From Rugamonas sp045984285 (lineage in GTDB: Bacteria; Pseudomonadota; Gammaproteobacteria; Burkholderiales; Burkholderiaceae_D), in the NCBI RefSeq assembly GCF_045984285.3, contig NZ_JBJQIK030000006.1, forward strand, positions 62,001 through 126,000: a DNA stretch of 64,000 bases. The letters are read 5' to 3'. Every line of letters begins with the position of its first letter. Within the stretch, counting starts at the first letter, position 1. A program made the translations under genes and the position numbers. This document shows, in pieces, positions 39,767 to 48,774 of this stretch. Below the pieces are notes generated by a model, which did no database searches, was not told where the DNA came from, and was given only the letters and a program-made list of their open reading frames with translations.

Positions 39767-42421
39767 ATGGATCAATTCGCAAAAGAAACAATCCCAATTT
39801 CCCTCGAAGAAGAGATGCGCAAGAGCTACCTCGATTACGCCATGAGCGTGATCGTGGGCCGGGCCTTGCCGGATGCGCGCGACGGCCTCAAGCCGGTGCA
39901 CCGCCGCGTCCTGTACGGGATGCATGAACTGAACAACGTGTGGAACCGTCCTTACGTGAAGTGCGCGCGTGTGGTGGGTGAAGTCATGGGTAAATACCAC
40001 CCGCACGGCGACGCCTCCATTTACGACACGCTGGTGCGTATGGCGCAGGACTTCTCGCTGCGCTACATGCTGGTGGACGGCCAGGGCAACTTCGGCTCCA
40101 TCGACGGCGACAACGCGGCGGCAATGCGTTATACCGAGTGCCGCCTGGACAAGATTGCCGGCGAACTGCTGGCCGATATCGACAAGGAAACCGTCGATTT
40201 CGCCCCGAACTACGACGGCAAGGAGAAAGAGCCTACCGTCCTGCCGACCAAGCTGCCGAACCTGCTGATCAACGGCTCCTCCGGCATCGCCGTGGGTATG
40301 GCCACCAACATCCCGCCGCACAACCTGTCGGAAGTGATCAACGGCGCGCTGCACGTGCTGAAGAATCCGGACTGCTCGATCGACGAGCTGATCGAACTGA
40401 TCCCGGCGCCGGACTTCCCGACCGCCGGCATCATCTACGGCGTGTCCGGCGTGCGCGACGGCTACCGCACCGGCCGCGGCCGCGTGGTGATGCGCGCCAA
40501 GACCCACTTCGAGGAATACGGCAAGGAAGGCGGCCGCATCGCGATCATCGTCGATGAGCTGCCATACCAGGTCAACAAGAAGTCCCTGCTGGAGCGCATC
40601 GCCGAGAACGTGCGCGACAAGAAGCTGGAAGGCATTTCCGATATCCGCGACGAGTCCGACAAGTCGGGCATGCGCGTGGTGATCGAGCTGAAACGCGGCG
40701 AAGTGCCGGAAGTGGTGCTGAACAACCTGTACAAGCAGACCCAGTTGCAGGACACCTTCGGCATGAATATGGTGGCCCTGGTGGATGGCCAGCCGAAGCT
40801 GATGAACCTGAAGGACATGCTGTCCACCTTCCTGTCGCACCGCCGCGAAGTGGTCACGCGCCGTACCGTGTTCGAGCTGCGCAAGGCGCGCGAACGCGGC
40901 CACGTGCTGGAAGGCCTGGCGGTTGCGCTGGCCAATATCGATGAATTCATCGCCATCATCAAGGCCGCGCCGACGCCGCCGCTGGCGAAAACGGAACTGA
41001 TGGCCAAGGCCTGGGATTCCTCGCTCGTGCGCGAGATGCTGGCGCGCACCGGCGACGAAGGCCAGGCGGGCATTGAAGCCTTCCGTCCCGAGCACCTGCC
41101 GAAGCACTACGGCCTGCAGCCCGATGGCCTGTACAAGCTGTCCGACGAACAGGCGCAGGAAATCCTGCAGATGCGCCTGCAGCGCCTGACCGGCCTGGAA
41201 CAGGACAAGATCGTCAACGAGTACAAGGACGTGATGGCGCAGATCGCCGACCTGCTGGACATCCTGGCCAAGCCGGCCCGCGTGACCGCCATCATCACGG
41301 ACGAACTGACCGCATCGAAGCTGGAATACGGCGAGAAGGACGCGCGCCGTTCCACCATCGAGCACAATGCCACCGACCTGGAAACGGAAGACCTGATCAC
41401 GCCGCAGGACATGGTGGTGACGCTGTCGCACATGGGCTATATGAAGGCCCAGCCGATCTCCGAATACCGCGCGCAGAAGCGCGGCGGGCGCGGCAAGCAG
41501 GCCATGGCAACCAAGGACGAGGACTGGATCGACCAGCTGTTCATCGCGAACACGCACGACTACATCCTGTGCTTCTCGAACCGCGGCCGCATGTACTGGC
41601 TGAAGGTATGGGAAGTGCCGCAAGGCTCGCGCAACTCGCGCGGCAAGCCTATCGTGAACATGTTCCCGCTGCAGGACAACGAGAAGATCACCGTGGTGCT
41701 GCCGCTGTCCGGCGAAAACCGCACCTTCCCGGAAGACCACTACGTGTTCATGTCCACCAGCCTGGGCACCGTGAAGAAGACGCCGCTGAAAGACTTCAGC
41801 AACCCGCGCAAGGCCGGCATCATTGCCGTGGACCTGGACGAGGGCGACTTCCTGATCGGCGCTGCACTGACCGACGGCAAGCACGATGTGATGCTGTTCT
41901 CCGACGGCGGCAAGGCGGTGCGCTTCGACGAGAACGATGTGCGTCCTATGGGCCGTACCGCGCGCGGCGTGCGCGGCATGAACCTGGAAGAAGGCCAGAA
42001 CGTGATCGCGCTGCTGGTGGCCGAGAACGAGCAGCAGTCCGTGCTCACGGCAACCGAGAACGGCTTCGGCAAGCGTACCCCGATCACCGAGTACACCCGC
42101 CACGGCCGCGGCACCAAGGGCATGATCGCTATCCAGACCTCCGAGCGTAACGGCAAGGTGGTGGCGGCAACGCTGGTGGATGCTTCGGACGAGATCATGC
42201 TGATCACGACCGGCGGTGTGCTGATCCGCACCCGCGTTTCCGAGATCCGCGAGATGGGCCGCGCAACCCAGGGCGTGACCCTGATTGCGGTGGAAGACGG
42301 CACCAAGCTGTCCGGCCTGCAGCGCATCGTGGAAGCGGACATCGACGAAGTGGAGCTGGAACCCGAAGGCGGTGCAGCTGCGGCTGCGCCGGGCGGCGAA
42401 CCCGAAGCCCCGGCCGAATAA
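39767..42421 (+). CDS. gyrA: DNA gyrase subunit A
   Basis: This 884-residue subunit breaks and rejoins DNA for negative supercoiling. The winged-helix/tower part contains YHPHGDASIYDT and the catalytic Y122 in AAMRYTE. The six-bladed C-terminal wrapping domain has the GyrA box QKRGGRGK near residue 568, and the tail is acidic and Ala/Gly-rich. Residue 83, Ser or Thr in most Gram-negative species and the main quinolone-contact site, is Ala here (A83, S84, D87; numbering equals E. coli). It heads the long serC-to-rfaE1 run and is followed by its own terminator. Confidence 0.97.
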   Translation: MDQFAKETIPISLEEEMRKSYLDYAMSVIVGRALPDARDGLKPVHRRVLYGMHELNNVWNRPYVKCARVVGEVMGKYHPHGDASIYDTLVRMAQDFSLRYMLVDGQGNFGSIDGDNAAAMRYTECRLDKIAGELLADIDKETVDFAPNYDGKEKEPTVLPTKLPNLLINGSSGIAVGMATNIPPHNLSEVINGALHVLKNPDCSIDELIELIPAPDFPTAGIIYGVSGVRDGYRTGRGRVVMRAKTHFEEYGKEGGRIAIIVDELPYQVNKKSLLERIAENVRDKKLEGISDIRDESDKSGMRVVIELKRGEVPEVVLNNLYKQTQLQDTFGMNMVALVDGQPKLMNLKDMLSTFLSHRREVVTRRTVFELRKARERGHVLEGLAVALANIDEFIAIIKAAPTPPLAKTELMAKAWDSSLVREMLARTGDEGQAGIEAFRPEHLPKHYGLQPDGLYKLSDEQAQEILQMRLQRLTGLEQDKIVNEYKDVMAQIADLLDILAKPARVTAIITDELTASKLEYGEKDARRSTIEHNATDLETEDLITPQDMVVTLSHMGYMKAQPISEYRAQKRGGRGKQAMATKDEDWIDQLFIANTHDYILCFSNRGRMYWLKVWEVPQGSRNSRGKPIVNMFPLQDNEKITVVLPLSGENRTFPEDHYVFMSTSLGTVKKTPLKDFSNPRKAGIIAVDLDEGDFLIGAALTDGKHDVMLFSDGGKAVRFDENDVRPMGRTARGVRGMNLEEGQNVIALLVAENEQQSVLTATENGFGKRTPITEYTRHGRGTKGMIAIQTSERNGKVVAATLVDASDEIMLITTGGVLIRTRVSEIREMGRATQGVTLIAVEDGTKLSGLQRIVEADIDEVELEPEGGAAAAAPGGEPEAPAE

Positions 42422-42433
42422 GGCCTCAACCCA

Positions 42434-42475
42434 ACGGGCCCCGCCTGAGCAATCAGGCCGGGCCCGTAGTTTTTC
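42434..42475 (+). terminator. Intrinsic terminator of gyrA
   Basis: A long stem (ACGGGCC...GGCCCGT with inner CCTGA/TCAGG) is followed by AGTTTTTC. Confidence 0.8.
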
Positions 42476-42487
42476 TACCCAGGGATC

Positions 42488-43018
42488 ATGAGAAAAATCG
42501 CCGCAGTACTGTTCGCCGCGCTGGCCTTCGCCGGGGCGCCGGCCATGGCGCAGGAGGCCGACCCTGCCGTAGCCGCCGCAGCACGCGAGCTGTTCGATGC
42601 AATGAATTTCCGCTCCGTGACGGCCGAAGCCTTTGCGCAGATGTCGCGCCAGATGCCGGCCATGATGCGCGCCGGCGGCGAGCAGGCAATCCGCGCAGAT
42701 GCTAAGCTCTCTGAGGCGCAGCGCAGCGCCAAACTGGCCGAGCTGGATGGCAAGGTGGCCATGGCCACCGAAATGATGGACAAGATCTTCTCCGACCCCG
42801 GCATCGTGGACGCGATGATCGAGGAAATGGTGCCGCTGTATGCGCGCTATTACACGGTTGAGGACATGAAGGCCATGGCCGCCTTCTACCGCACGCCGAC
42901 CGGCCGCAAAACACTGACGCTGATGCCGAAGCTGATGAATGACAGCATGCAGATGGGGCAACGCATCATGCAGCCGCGCCTTCAGAAGGCCATTCAGGAA
43001 CTGGACAAGAAGAAATAA
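42488..43018 (+). CDS. DUF2059 domain-containing exported protein
   Basis: This 176-residue protein has a signal peptide (MRKIAAVLFAALAFAGAPAM, cut after AMA). It is helical, with the DUF2059 core VPLYARYYTVEDMKAMAAFY then RTPTGRKTLTLMPKLM. The position between gyrA and serC is common in Burkholderiales. Function unknown; probably periplasmic. It is followed 15 bp later by serC and is likely its co-transcribed neighbour. Confidence 0.88.
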   Translation: MRKIAAVLFAALAFAGAPAMAQEADPAVAAAARELFDAMNFRSVTAEAFAQMSRQMPAMMRAGGEQAIRADAKLSEAQRSAKLAELDGKVAMATEMMDKIFSDPGIVDAMIEEMVPLYARYYTVEDMKAMAAFYRTPTGRKTLTLMPKLMNDSMQMGQRIMQPRLQKAIQELDKKK

Positions 43019-43033
43019 GGAAGGATTACCGCT

Positions 43034-44107
43034 GTGACGAACATCTACAACTTCTCCGCCGGCCCCGCCGTACTGCCGAAAGAGGTGCTGGCGCAGGCTG
43101 CTGCCGAAATGCTGGACTGGCATGGCAGCGGAATGTCCGTGATGGAGATGAGTCACCGCGGTCCCGAATTCCTGTCGATCTACCGCGCCGCCGAGCAGGA
43201 TGTGCGCGACCTGCTGTCCGTGCCTGCAAACTACAAGATCCTGTTCATGCAGGGTGGAGGGCTGGGCCACAACGCCATCATCCCGATGAATATGCTGGGC
43301 GGCCTGGAATCGCCGAAGATTGACTTCATCCAGACCGGTTCCTGGTCGAGCAAGTCGGTGAAGGAAGCGATGCGTTATGCAAAGGTGAATGTGGCGGCCC
43401 AAGGCGTCACCAGCGTGCCGCCGCAGTCCGAGTGGAAGCTCACGCCGGGCGCCGCCTACCTGCACATGTGCACCAATGAGACCATCGACGGCGTGGAGAT
43501 CGACTTCGTGCCGACCGTGCACGGCGACACGCCGCTGGTGGCGGACATGTCCTCGCACATCCTGTCGCGCCAGGTCGATGTGTCGAAGTACGGCGTGATC
43601 TTCGGCGGCGCGCAGAAGAATATCGGCCCGGCCGGGGTGACGCTGGTGATCGTGCGCGAAGACCTGATCGGCAGGGCGATGCCCATCTGCCCGTCCGCCT
43701 TCGACTGGAAGAATGTGGCCGAGAACGAATCGATGTACAACACGCCGCCCACCTACGGCATCTATATTGCCGGGCTCACCTTCCAGTGGCTGAAGAAGCA
43801 GGGTGGCGTGGCGGCCATGGAACAGCGTAATATTGAGAAAGCGAAGCTGCTGTACGCGGCTTTGGACGCGGACGATTTCTACCAGAATCGGGTCGCGAAG
43901 GAGTATCGCTCGCGCATGAACATACCGTTCTACCTGCGCGACGAATCGCAGAACGAAGCATTCCTGGCCGGCGCCAAAGCGCGCGGGCTGCTGCAACTGA
44001 AGGGCCACAAGTCCGTCGGCGGTATGCGGGCATCGATTTATAACGCGATGCCGATCGAAGGCGTGCAAGCGCTGGTCGATTACCTGAACGAGTTTGCGGG
44101 CCGCTGA
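43034..44107 (+). CDS. serC: Phosphoserine aminotransferase
   Basis: This 357-residue class-V PLP aminotransferase converts 3-phosphohydroxypyruvate to phosphoserine (and the parallel step in pyridoxal phosphate synthesis). It has the N-terminal YNFSAGPAVLPKEVL, the block VMEMSHRG, and the PLP Lys in FGGAQKNIGPAG. The start is GTG at 43034 after AAGGAAGG. It is the first of the amino-acid genes that continue to aroA. Confidence 0.96.
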   Translation: MTNIYNFSAGPAVLPKEVLAQAAAEMLDWHGSGMSVMEMSHRGPEFLSIYRAAEQDVRDLLSVPANYKILFMQGGGLGHNAIIPMNMLGGLESPKIDFIQTGSWSSKSVKEAMRYAKVNVAAQGVTSVPPQSEWKLTPGAAYLHMCTNETIDGVEIDFVPTVHGDTPLVADMSSHILSRQVDVSKYGVIFGGAQKNIGPAGVTLVIVREDLIGRAMPICPSAFDWKNVAENESMYNTPPTYGIYIAGLTFQWLKKQGGVAAMEQRNIEKAKLLYAALDADDFYQNRVAKEYRSRMNIPFYLRDESQNEAFLAGAKARGLLQLKGHKSVGGMRASIYNAMPIEGVQALVDYLNEFAGR

Positions 44108-44160
44108 TTTCGCCCCTGGGCGGGCCAGGCCCGCAGCATTCAAACGCAAGCATTCAGACC

Positions 44161-45234
44161 ATGACAGACAAACTCACACCACTGCGCGAACAGATCGATT
44201 CGATCGACGCGCAGATCCTGGACCTGCTGAACCGGCGCGCCAAAGTCGCGCAGGAAGTGGGCCACGTCAAAGCCGAAACCAATGCGCCGGTGTTCCGTCC
44301 CGAACGCGAAGCGCAGGTGCTGCGCGGCGTGGCGGACCGCAATCCCGGCCCGATGGGCGATACGGAAGTGCAGATCATCTTCCGCGAGATCATGTCGGCA
44401 TGCCGCTCGCTGGAAAAGCGCCTGGCCATCGCCTATCTCGGCCCGGTGGGCACTTTCAGCGAACAGGCGGTGCACCAGCAGTTCGGCCACTCGGTCGAGG
44501 CGCTGGCCTGCGCTTCCATCGATGAGGTGTTCCGCGCCACCGAGGCCGGCACCGCCGATTTCGGCGTGGTGCCGGTCGAAAATTCCTCCGAAGGCGCCAT
44601 CGGCCGCACGCTGGACCTGCTGCTGCAAACGCCGCTCACCATCAACGGGGAAGTCGCCATCGCCGTGCGCCACAGCCTGATGACGCGCACCGGCCTGATG
44701 GACGGCGTGAACGTGATCTGCGCGCATTCGCAGGCGCTGGCGCAGTGCCAGATCTGGCTGAACAACAATTACCCCCAGCTGGAGCGCCGTGCCGTGTCCT
44801 CCAACGCCGAAGCGGCGCGCATGGCGCGCGACGACGCCAGCGTGGCCGCCATTGCCGGCGAGCGCGCGGGCGTGCAGTATGGCCTCGGTGTAGTGAAGGG
44901 CAATATCCAGGATGACCCGCATAACCGCACGCGCTTTGCCGTGATCGGCCAGCATGCGGTGGGGCCGTCCGGCAAGGACCGTACCTCGCTGGCGCTGGCG
45001 GTGCCGAACAAGGCGGGCGCGGTGTACACCTTGCTGGCGCCGCTGTCGCAGCACGGCGTGTCGATGACGCGCTTCGAATCGCGTCCGGCCCGCACCGGCA
45101 CCTGGGAATACTATTTTTATGTTGATATCGAAGGCCACGTCCAGACCCCGGCCGTAGCGCGTGCGCTCGCAGACCTGCAGGGCAACGCGGCCTTCTTCAA
45201 AGTGCTGGGCTCCTACCCGACCAGCCTCACCTGA
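44161..45234 (+). CDS. pheA: Bifunctional chorismate mutase/prephenate dehydratase (P-protein)
   Basis: This is a 357-residue protein. An AroQ-type chorismate mutase domain (LREQIDSIDAQILDLLNRRA, residues 1-90) is followed by prephenate dehydratase (AYLGPVGTFSEQAVHQQFG from about residue 95; catalytic GTADFGVVPVENSSEGAIG). An ACT domain (GAVYTLLAPLSQHGVSMTRF, with ESRP) gives Phe feedback inhibition. It commits chorismate to phenylpyruvate. In the serC-pheA-hisC-tyrA-aroA cluster. Confidence 0.96.
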   Translation: MTDKLTPLREQIDSIDAQILDLLNRRAKVAQEVGHVKAETNAPVFRPEREAQVLRGVADRNPGPMGDTEVQIIFREIMSACRSLEKRLAIAYLGPVGTFSEQAVHQQFGHSVEALACASIDEVFRATEAGTADFGVVPVENSSEGAIGRTLDLLLQTPLTINGEVAIAVRHSLMTRTGLMDGVNVICAHSQALAQCQIWLNNNYPQLERRAVSSNAEAARMARDDASVAAIAGERAGVQYGLGVVKGNIQDDPHNRTRFAVIGQHAVGPSGKDRTSLALAVPNKAGAVYTLLAPLSQHGVSMTRFESRPARTGTWEYYFYVDIEGHVQTPAVARALADLQGNAAFFKVLGSYPTSLT

Positions 45235-45248
45235 CTTTAGAGAAAACT

Positions 45249-46370
45249 ATGTCCAAGCAATTCGGTCCTGAATACGTCCGCGCTATCGCTCCTTACCAGG
45301 CTGGCAAGCCGATCTCGGAAGTGGCGCGGGAGTTCGGCCTCGATGAAGAGGCTATCGTGAAGCTGGCATCGAACGAGAATCCGTTCGGTGTGCCGGAATC
45401 GGCAAAAGAGGCGATGGCCAAGGCTGCCGCTGAACTGGGCCGCTATCCCGATGCCAATGCCTTCGACCTGAAGCAGGCGCTGTCGAAGCGCTACGACGTG
45501 CCGATGGAGTGGATCACGCTGGGCAACGGCTCCAACGATATCCTCGAAATCGCCGCCAAGGCCTTCGTGGAGAAGGGCCAGTCCATCGTCTACGCGCAGT
45601 ATTCCTTCGCCGTGTACGCGCTGGCTGCACAAGGCATCGGCGCACGCCACATCGTGGTGCCGGCCAAGAACCACGGCCACGACCTGGACGCCATGGCAGC
45701 CGCCATTGCTCCGGACACGCGCCTGGTCTTCATCGCCAACCCGAACAACCCGACCGGCACCTTCGTGACCGGCGCCGAGCTGGAGGCGTTCCTGAAGAAG
45801 GTGCCTTCGAACGTGGTGGTGGTGCTGGACGAGGCCTACAACGAGTTCCTGTCGGCCGGCGACCAGTATGAATCCGCAGCGTGGGTGCGCCAGTACCCGA
45901 ACCTGCTGGTGTCGCGCACCTTCTCCAAGGCCTACGGCCTGGCAGGACTGCGCGTTGGCTTCGCGCTGGCGCAGCCGGAACTGACGGACCTGATGAACCG
46001 CGTGCGCCAGCCCTTCAACGTGAATTCGCTGGCGCAGGCGGCGGCCATCGCGGCGCTGAACGACAAGGCCTTCCTCGAAAAGAGCGCTGCCAACAATGCG
46101 GCTGGCTACGAGCAGTTTGTGGAGGCCTTCAAGCAGATGGGCCTCGAGTACGTGCCTTCGCATGGCAACTTCGTGCTGGTGAAGGTGGGCGATGATGACG
46201 GCGCGGGCGCCCGCGTCAACCTGTCGCTGCTGAAGCAGGGCGTCATCGTGCGGCCGGTGGGCAATTACGGCCTGCCGCAGTGGCTGCGCATTTCCATCGG
46301 TCTGCCGCAGGAAAATGCGGTGCTGATCGCTGCCTTGCAAAAGGCGTTGGCGGAGAATCGTGCTGAATAA
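45249..46370 (+). CDS. hisC: Histidinol-phosphate/aromatic aminotransferase
   Basis: This 373-residue fold-type I PLP enzyme has NPFGVPESAKEAMAKAA, the NPNNPTGTF block and the PLP Lys in RTFSKAYGLAGLRVGF. The location between pheA and tyrA suggests it acts mainly on phenylpyruvate, 4-hydroxyphenylpyruvate or prephenate as well as imidazole-acetol phosphate (the HisC2 type). Its stop overlaps the tyrA start by 11 bases, so the two are translationally coupled. Confidence 0.93.
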   Translation: MSKQFGPEYVRAIAPYQAGKPISEVAREFGLDEEAIVKLASNENPFGVPESAKEAMAKAAAELGRYPDANAFDLKQALSKRYDVPMEWITLGNGSNDILEIAAKAFVEKGQSIVYAQYSFAVYALAAQGIGARHIVVPAKNHGHDLDAMAAAIAPDTRLVFIANPNNPTGTFVTGAELEAFLKKVPSNVVVVLDEAYNEFLSAGDQYESAAWVRQYPNLLVSRTFSKAYGLAGLRVGFALAQPELTDLMNRVRQPFNVNSLAQAAAIAALNDKAFLEKSAANNAAGYEQFVEAFKQMGLEYVPSHGNFVLVKVGDDDGAGARVNLSLLKQGVIVRPVGNYGLPQWLRISIGLPQENAVLIAALQKALAENRAE

Positions 46371-47355
46371 AGTCGTCCTCTTCGGCGTTGGCCTGATCGG
46401 CGGCTCGTTTGCGCGGGCGCTGAAGAAGGCCGGCGCCGTGCAGCGCGTGGTCGGCATCGACCGCTCGCCGGCCTCGCTGGAACGCGCGAAGCAGCTCGGC
46501 ATCATCGACGAGATTGGACCCATCCCCAGCGCACCAGCCGATTCCGCCGCGGCGCAGCGTGCCGGTGGCGCGTCCGGCGCCTCATCCGGCGCAGCGGCCG
46601 ATGCGGCTTACCTTGCCGCGTTGGCTGACACGCTGCGCGACGCCGACCTGATCATGCTGGCCGCTCCGGTAGCGCAGACGGGCCGCATCCTCGCCCTGAT
46701 CGCACCATACCTGCCGGACGGCGCCATCGTCACCGACGCCGGCAGCACCAAGACCGACGTGGCCGCCGCCGCACGCGCCGCGCTGGGTAGCAAGATTGCC
46801 CAGTTCGTGCCCGGCCACCCCATTGCAGGCCGCGAAACCAACGGCCCCGACGCCGCCATCGACAATCTCTATGTCGGCAAGAAAGCCGTGCTTACCCCGC
46901 TGCCCGAAAACACCGGCGCAGATGTGGAGCGCGTTGCAGCGGCGTGGAAAGCCTGTGGAGCGATCATCCACACGCTCACGCCGGAGGAACACGACAAGGT
47001 ATTTGCCGCCGTCAGCCACCTGCCGCACCTGCTGGCCTACGCGCTGGTGGACGACATCGCCCGCAAGCCGCACGCCGAGCTGCTGTTCCAGTACGCCGCC
47101 AGCGGCTTTCGCGACTTCACCCGCATTGCAGGCAGTTCGCCGGAAATGTGGCGCGACATCAGCCTGGCCAACCAGCAGGCGCTGCTGACGGAGCTCGACG
47201 CCTACATGGCGCAACTGACGCACCTGCGCGCCCGGCTTGCCGCCGGGGACGGCGCAACCCTCGAAACCGTGTACGGCAACGCGCAGCGCGCGCGCCAGCG
47301 CTGGATCGAGGCCATCGAAGCGGCCGAGACGCCGCAGCCGAAAGACAAAGATTAA
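46360..47355 (+). CDS. tyrA: Prephenate dehydrogenase
   Basis: This 331-residue NAD-dependent enzyme of tyrosine synthesis has an N-terminal Rossmann motif VVLFGVGLIGGSFARALK, the SAMe/active-site block AGSTKTDV, GHPIAGRE and HxxxxAxxSHLPHLLAYAL. The start is GTG 46360, inside the end of hisC. An Ala/Gly/Ser-rich insertion (about residues 54-84) interrupts the nucleotide-binding domain just before the DADLIMLAAPV strand; it is likely a disordered loop. No ACT domain. Confidence 0.94.
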   Translation: MLNKVVLFGVGLIGGSFARALKKAGAVQRVVGIDRSPASLERAKQLGIIDEIGPIPSAPADSAAAQRAGGASGASSGAAADAAYLAALADTLRDADLIMLAAPVAQTGRILALIAPYLPDGAIVTDAGSTKTDVAAAARAALGSKIAQFVPGHPIAGRETNGPDAAIDNLYVGKKAVLTPLPENTGADVERVAAAWKACGAIIHTLTPEEHDKVFAAVSHLPHLLAYALVDDIARKPHAELLFQYAASGFRDFTRIAGSSPEMWRDISLANQQALLTELDAYMAQLTHLRARLAAGDGATLETVYGNAQRARQRWIEAIEAAETPQPKDKD

Positions 47356-47365
47356 GGACAGGGCC

Positions 47366-48700
47366 ATGAGCCAATACCCAGAACACATCGACCTCAAGCC
47401 GGTCACGCACGTTGAAGGCGTGGTGCGCCTGCCGGGTTCCAAGAGCATTTCCAACCGCGTGCTGCTGCTTGCCGCGCTGGCCGAAGGCGAAACCAAGGTC
47501 GTCGACCTGCTGGATTCGGACGACACGCAGGTCATGCTGGCCGCACTGCGCAAGCTTGGCGTGGAATGGAAGGAAGAGCAGGCCAATGGCGGCAGCACCA
47601 TCCACCGCGTCCAGGGCGTGAACGGACAGTTCCCGAACCGCAGCGCGGACCTCTTCATGGGCAATGCAGGCACCGCGATCCGTCCGCTGACGGCGGCGCT
47701 GGCCGTGATCGGCGGCGACTACACGGTGCACGGCGTGCCGCGCATGCACGAGCGCCCGATCGGCGACCTGGTGGACGCGCTGAACGCCGTCGGCGCGAAC
47801 ATCGAATACACAGGTAATGCCGGTTATCCGCCGCTCCATATCCGCGAGGGAAAGTTCGAAGCGAAGCGCCTGTCGGTGCGCGGCAATGTGTCGAGCCAGT
47901 TCCTGACCGCGCTGCTGATGGTGGCGCCGCTGATGGCGGCCGAACACGCGGTCACAATCGAGGTGGAAGGCGAACTGATTTCCAAGCCCTATATAGAAAT
48001 CACGCTGAACCTGATGCGCCGCTTCGGCGTGGTGGTGGAACAGGATGAATGGAAGTCCTTCACGATTCCGAGCGGCGTGCGCTACCAGAGCCCCGGCAAT
48101 ATCCACGTTGAAGGTGACGCTTCCTCGGCCTCCTACTTCATGGCGGCCGGCGCGATTGCGGGCGGCCCAATCCGCGTGGAAGGCGTAGGCCGCGACTCCA
48201 TCCAGGGGGATGTGCGCTTCGTGCACGCGCTGGAGCAGATGGGCGCGCAGATCACGATGGGTGACAACTGGATCGAAGCCAAGTCCAGCGGCCCGCTGAA
48301 AGCCATCGATGCGGACTTCAACCACATTCCCGATGCGGCGATGACGATTGCAATTGCCGCGCTGTACGCCGATGGCAAAAGCACGCTGCGCAACATCGCC
48401 AGCTGGCGCGTGAAGGAAACCGACCGTATCGCGGCCATGGCCACCGAGCTGCGCAAGCTGGGCGCGGAAGTGGAAGAGGGCCCGGACTACCTGTGCGTGA
48501 CGCCGCCGAAGGTGCTGAACCCAGCCACCATCGACACCTATGACGACCACCGCATGGCCATGTGCTTCTCGCTCGCCTCGCTGGACGGCGCGATGCGGCG
48601 CGGCACCGAGGTGCGCATCAACGACCCGAAGTGCGTCGCCAAGACCTTCCCCGACTACTTCACCGCCTTCGCCAACATCGCCCACGAAGCCAAGTTCTGA
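47366..48700 (+). CDS. aroA: 3-phosphoshikimate 1-carboxyvinyltransferase (EPSP synthase)
   Basis: This 444-residue enzyme adds PEP to shikimate-3-phosphate. Active-site blocks are VRLPGSKSISNRVLLLAALA, the PEP loop LFMGNAGTAIRPLTAAL, the R-x-x-x-R of PRMHERPIGDL, and RVKETDRIAAMATELRKLG. The motif NAGTAIRPL is of the glyphosate-sensitive class I type. Start at ATG 47366; the frame runs upstream inside tyrA. A short inverted repeat follows before cmk. Confidence 0.96.
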   Translation: MSQYPEHIDLKPVTHVEGVVRLPGSKSISNRVLLLAALAEGETKVVDLLDSDDTQVMLAALRKLGVEWKEEQANGGSTIHRVQGVNGQFPNRSADLFMGNAGTAIRPLTAALAVIGGDYTVHGVPRMHERPIGDLVDALNAVGANIEYTGNAGYPPLHIREGKFEAKRLSVRGNVSSQFLTALLMVAPLMAAEHAVTIEVEGELISKPYIEITLNLMRRFGVVVEQDEWKSFTIPSGVRYQSPGNIHVEGDASSASYFMAAGAIAGGPIRVEGVGRDSIQGDVRFVHALEQMGAQITMGDNWIEAKSSGPLKAIDADFNHIPDAAMTIAIAALYADGKSTLRNIASWRVKETDRIAAMATELRKLGAEVEEGPDYLCVTPPKVLNPATIDTYDDHRMAMCFSLASLDGAMRRGTEVRINDPKCVAKTFPDYFTAFANIAHEAKF

Positions 48701-48703
48701 AAA

Positions 48704-48743
48704 TGGGGACAGACCCTAATTGCTTAATTAGGGTCTGTCCCCA
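48704..48743. repeat. 18-bp perfect inverted repeat (TGGGGACAGACCCTAATT)
   Basis: Arms at 48704-48721 and 48726-48743 are exact reverse complements with a 4-nt loop. It lies between aroA and cmk. A one-base variant of one arm is found at 9907-9928, so this is a dispersed element. Confidence 0.85.
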
Positions 48744-48774
48744 ATTACCCAGGGCGGCGGGTTAAAATCCGCCT

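Noticed and set aside
39581..44149. A 1,522-codon open frame on the minus strand, antisense to gyrA, DUF2059 and serC
   Set aside because: GC-rich codons leave few stops on the opposite strand. The plus-strand genes are unmistakable, and the antisense product is of odd composition with no domain.
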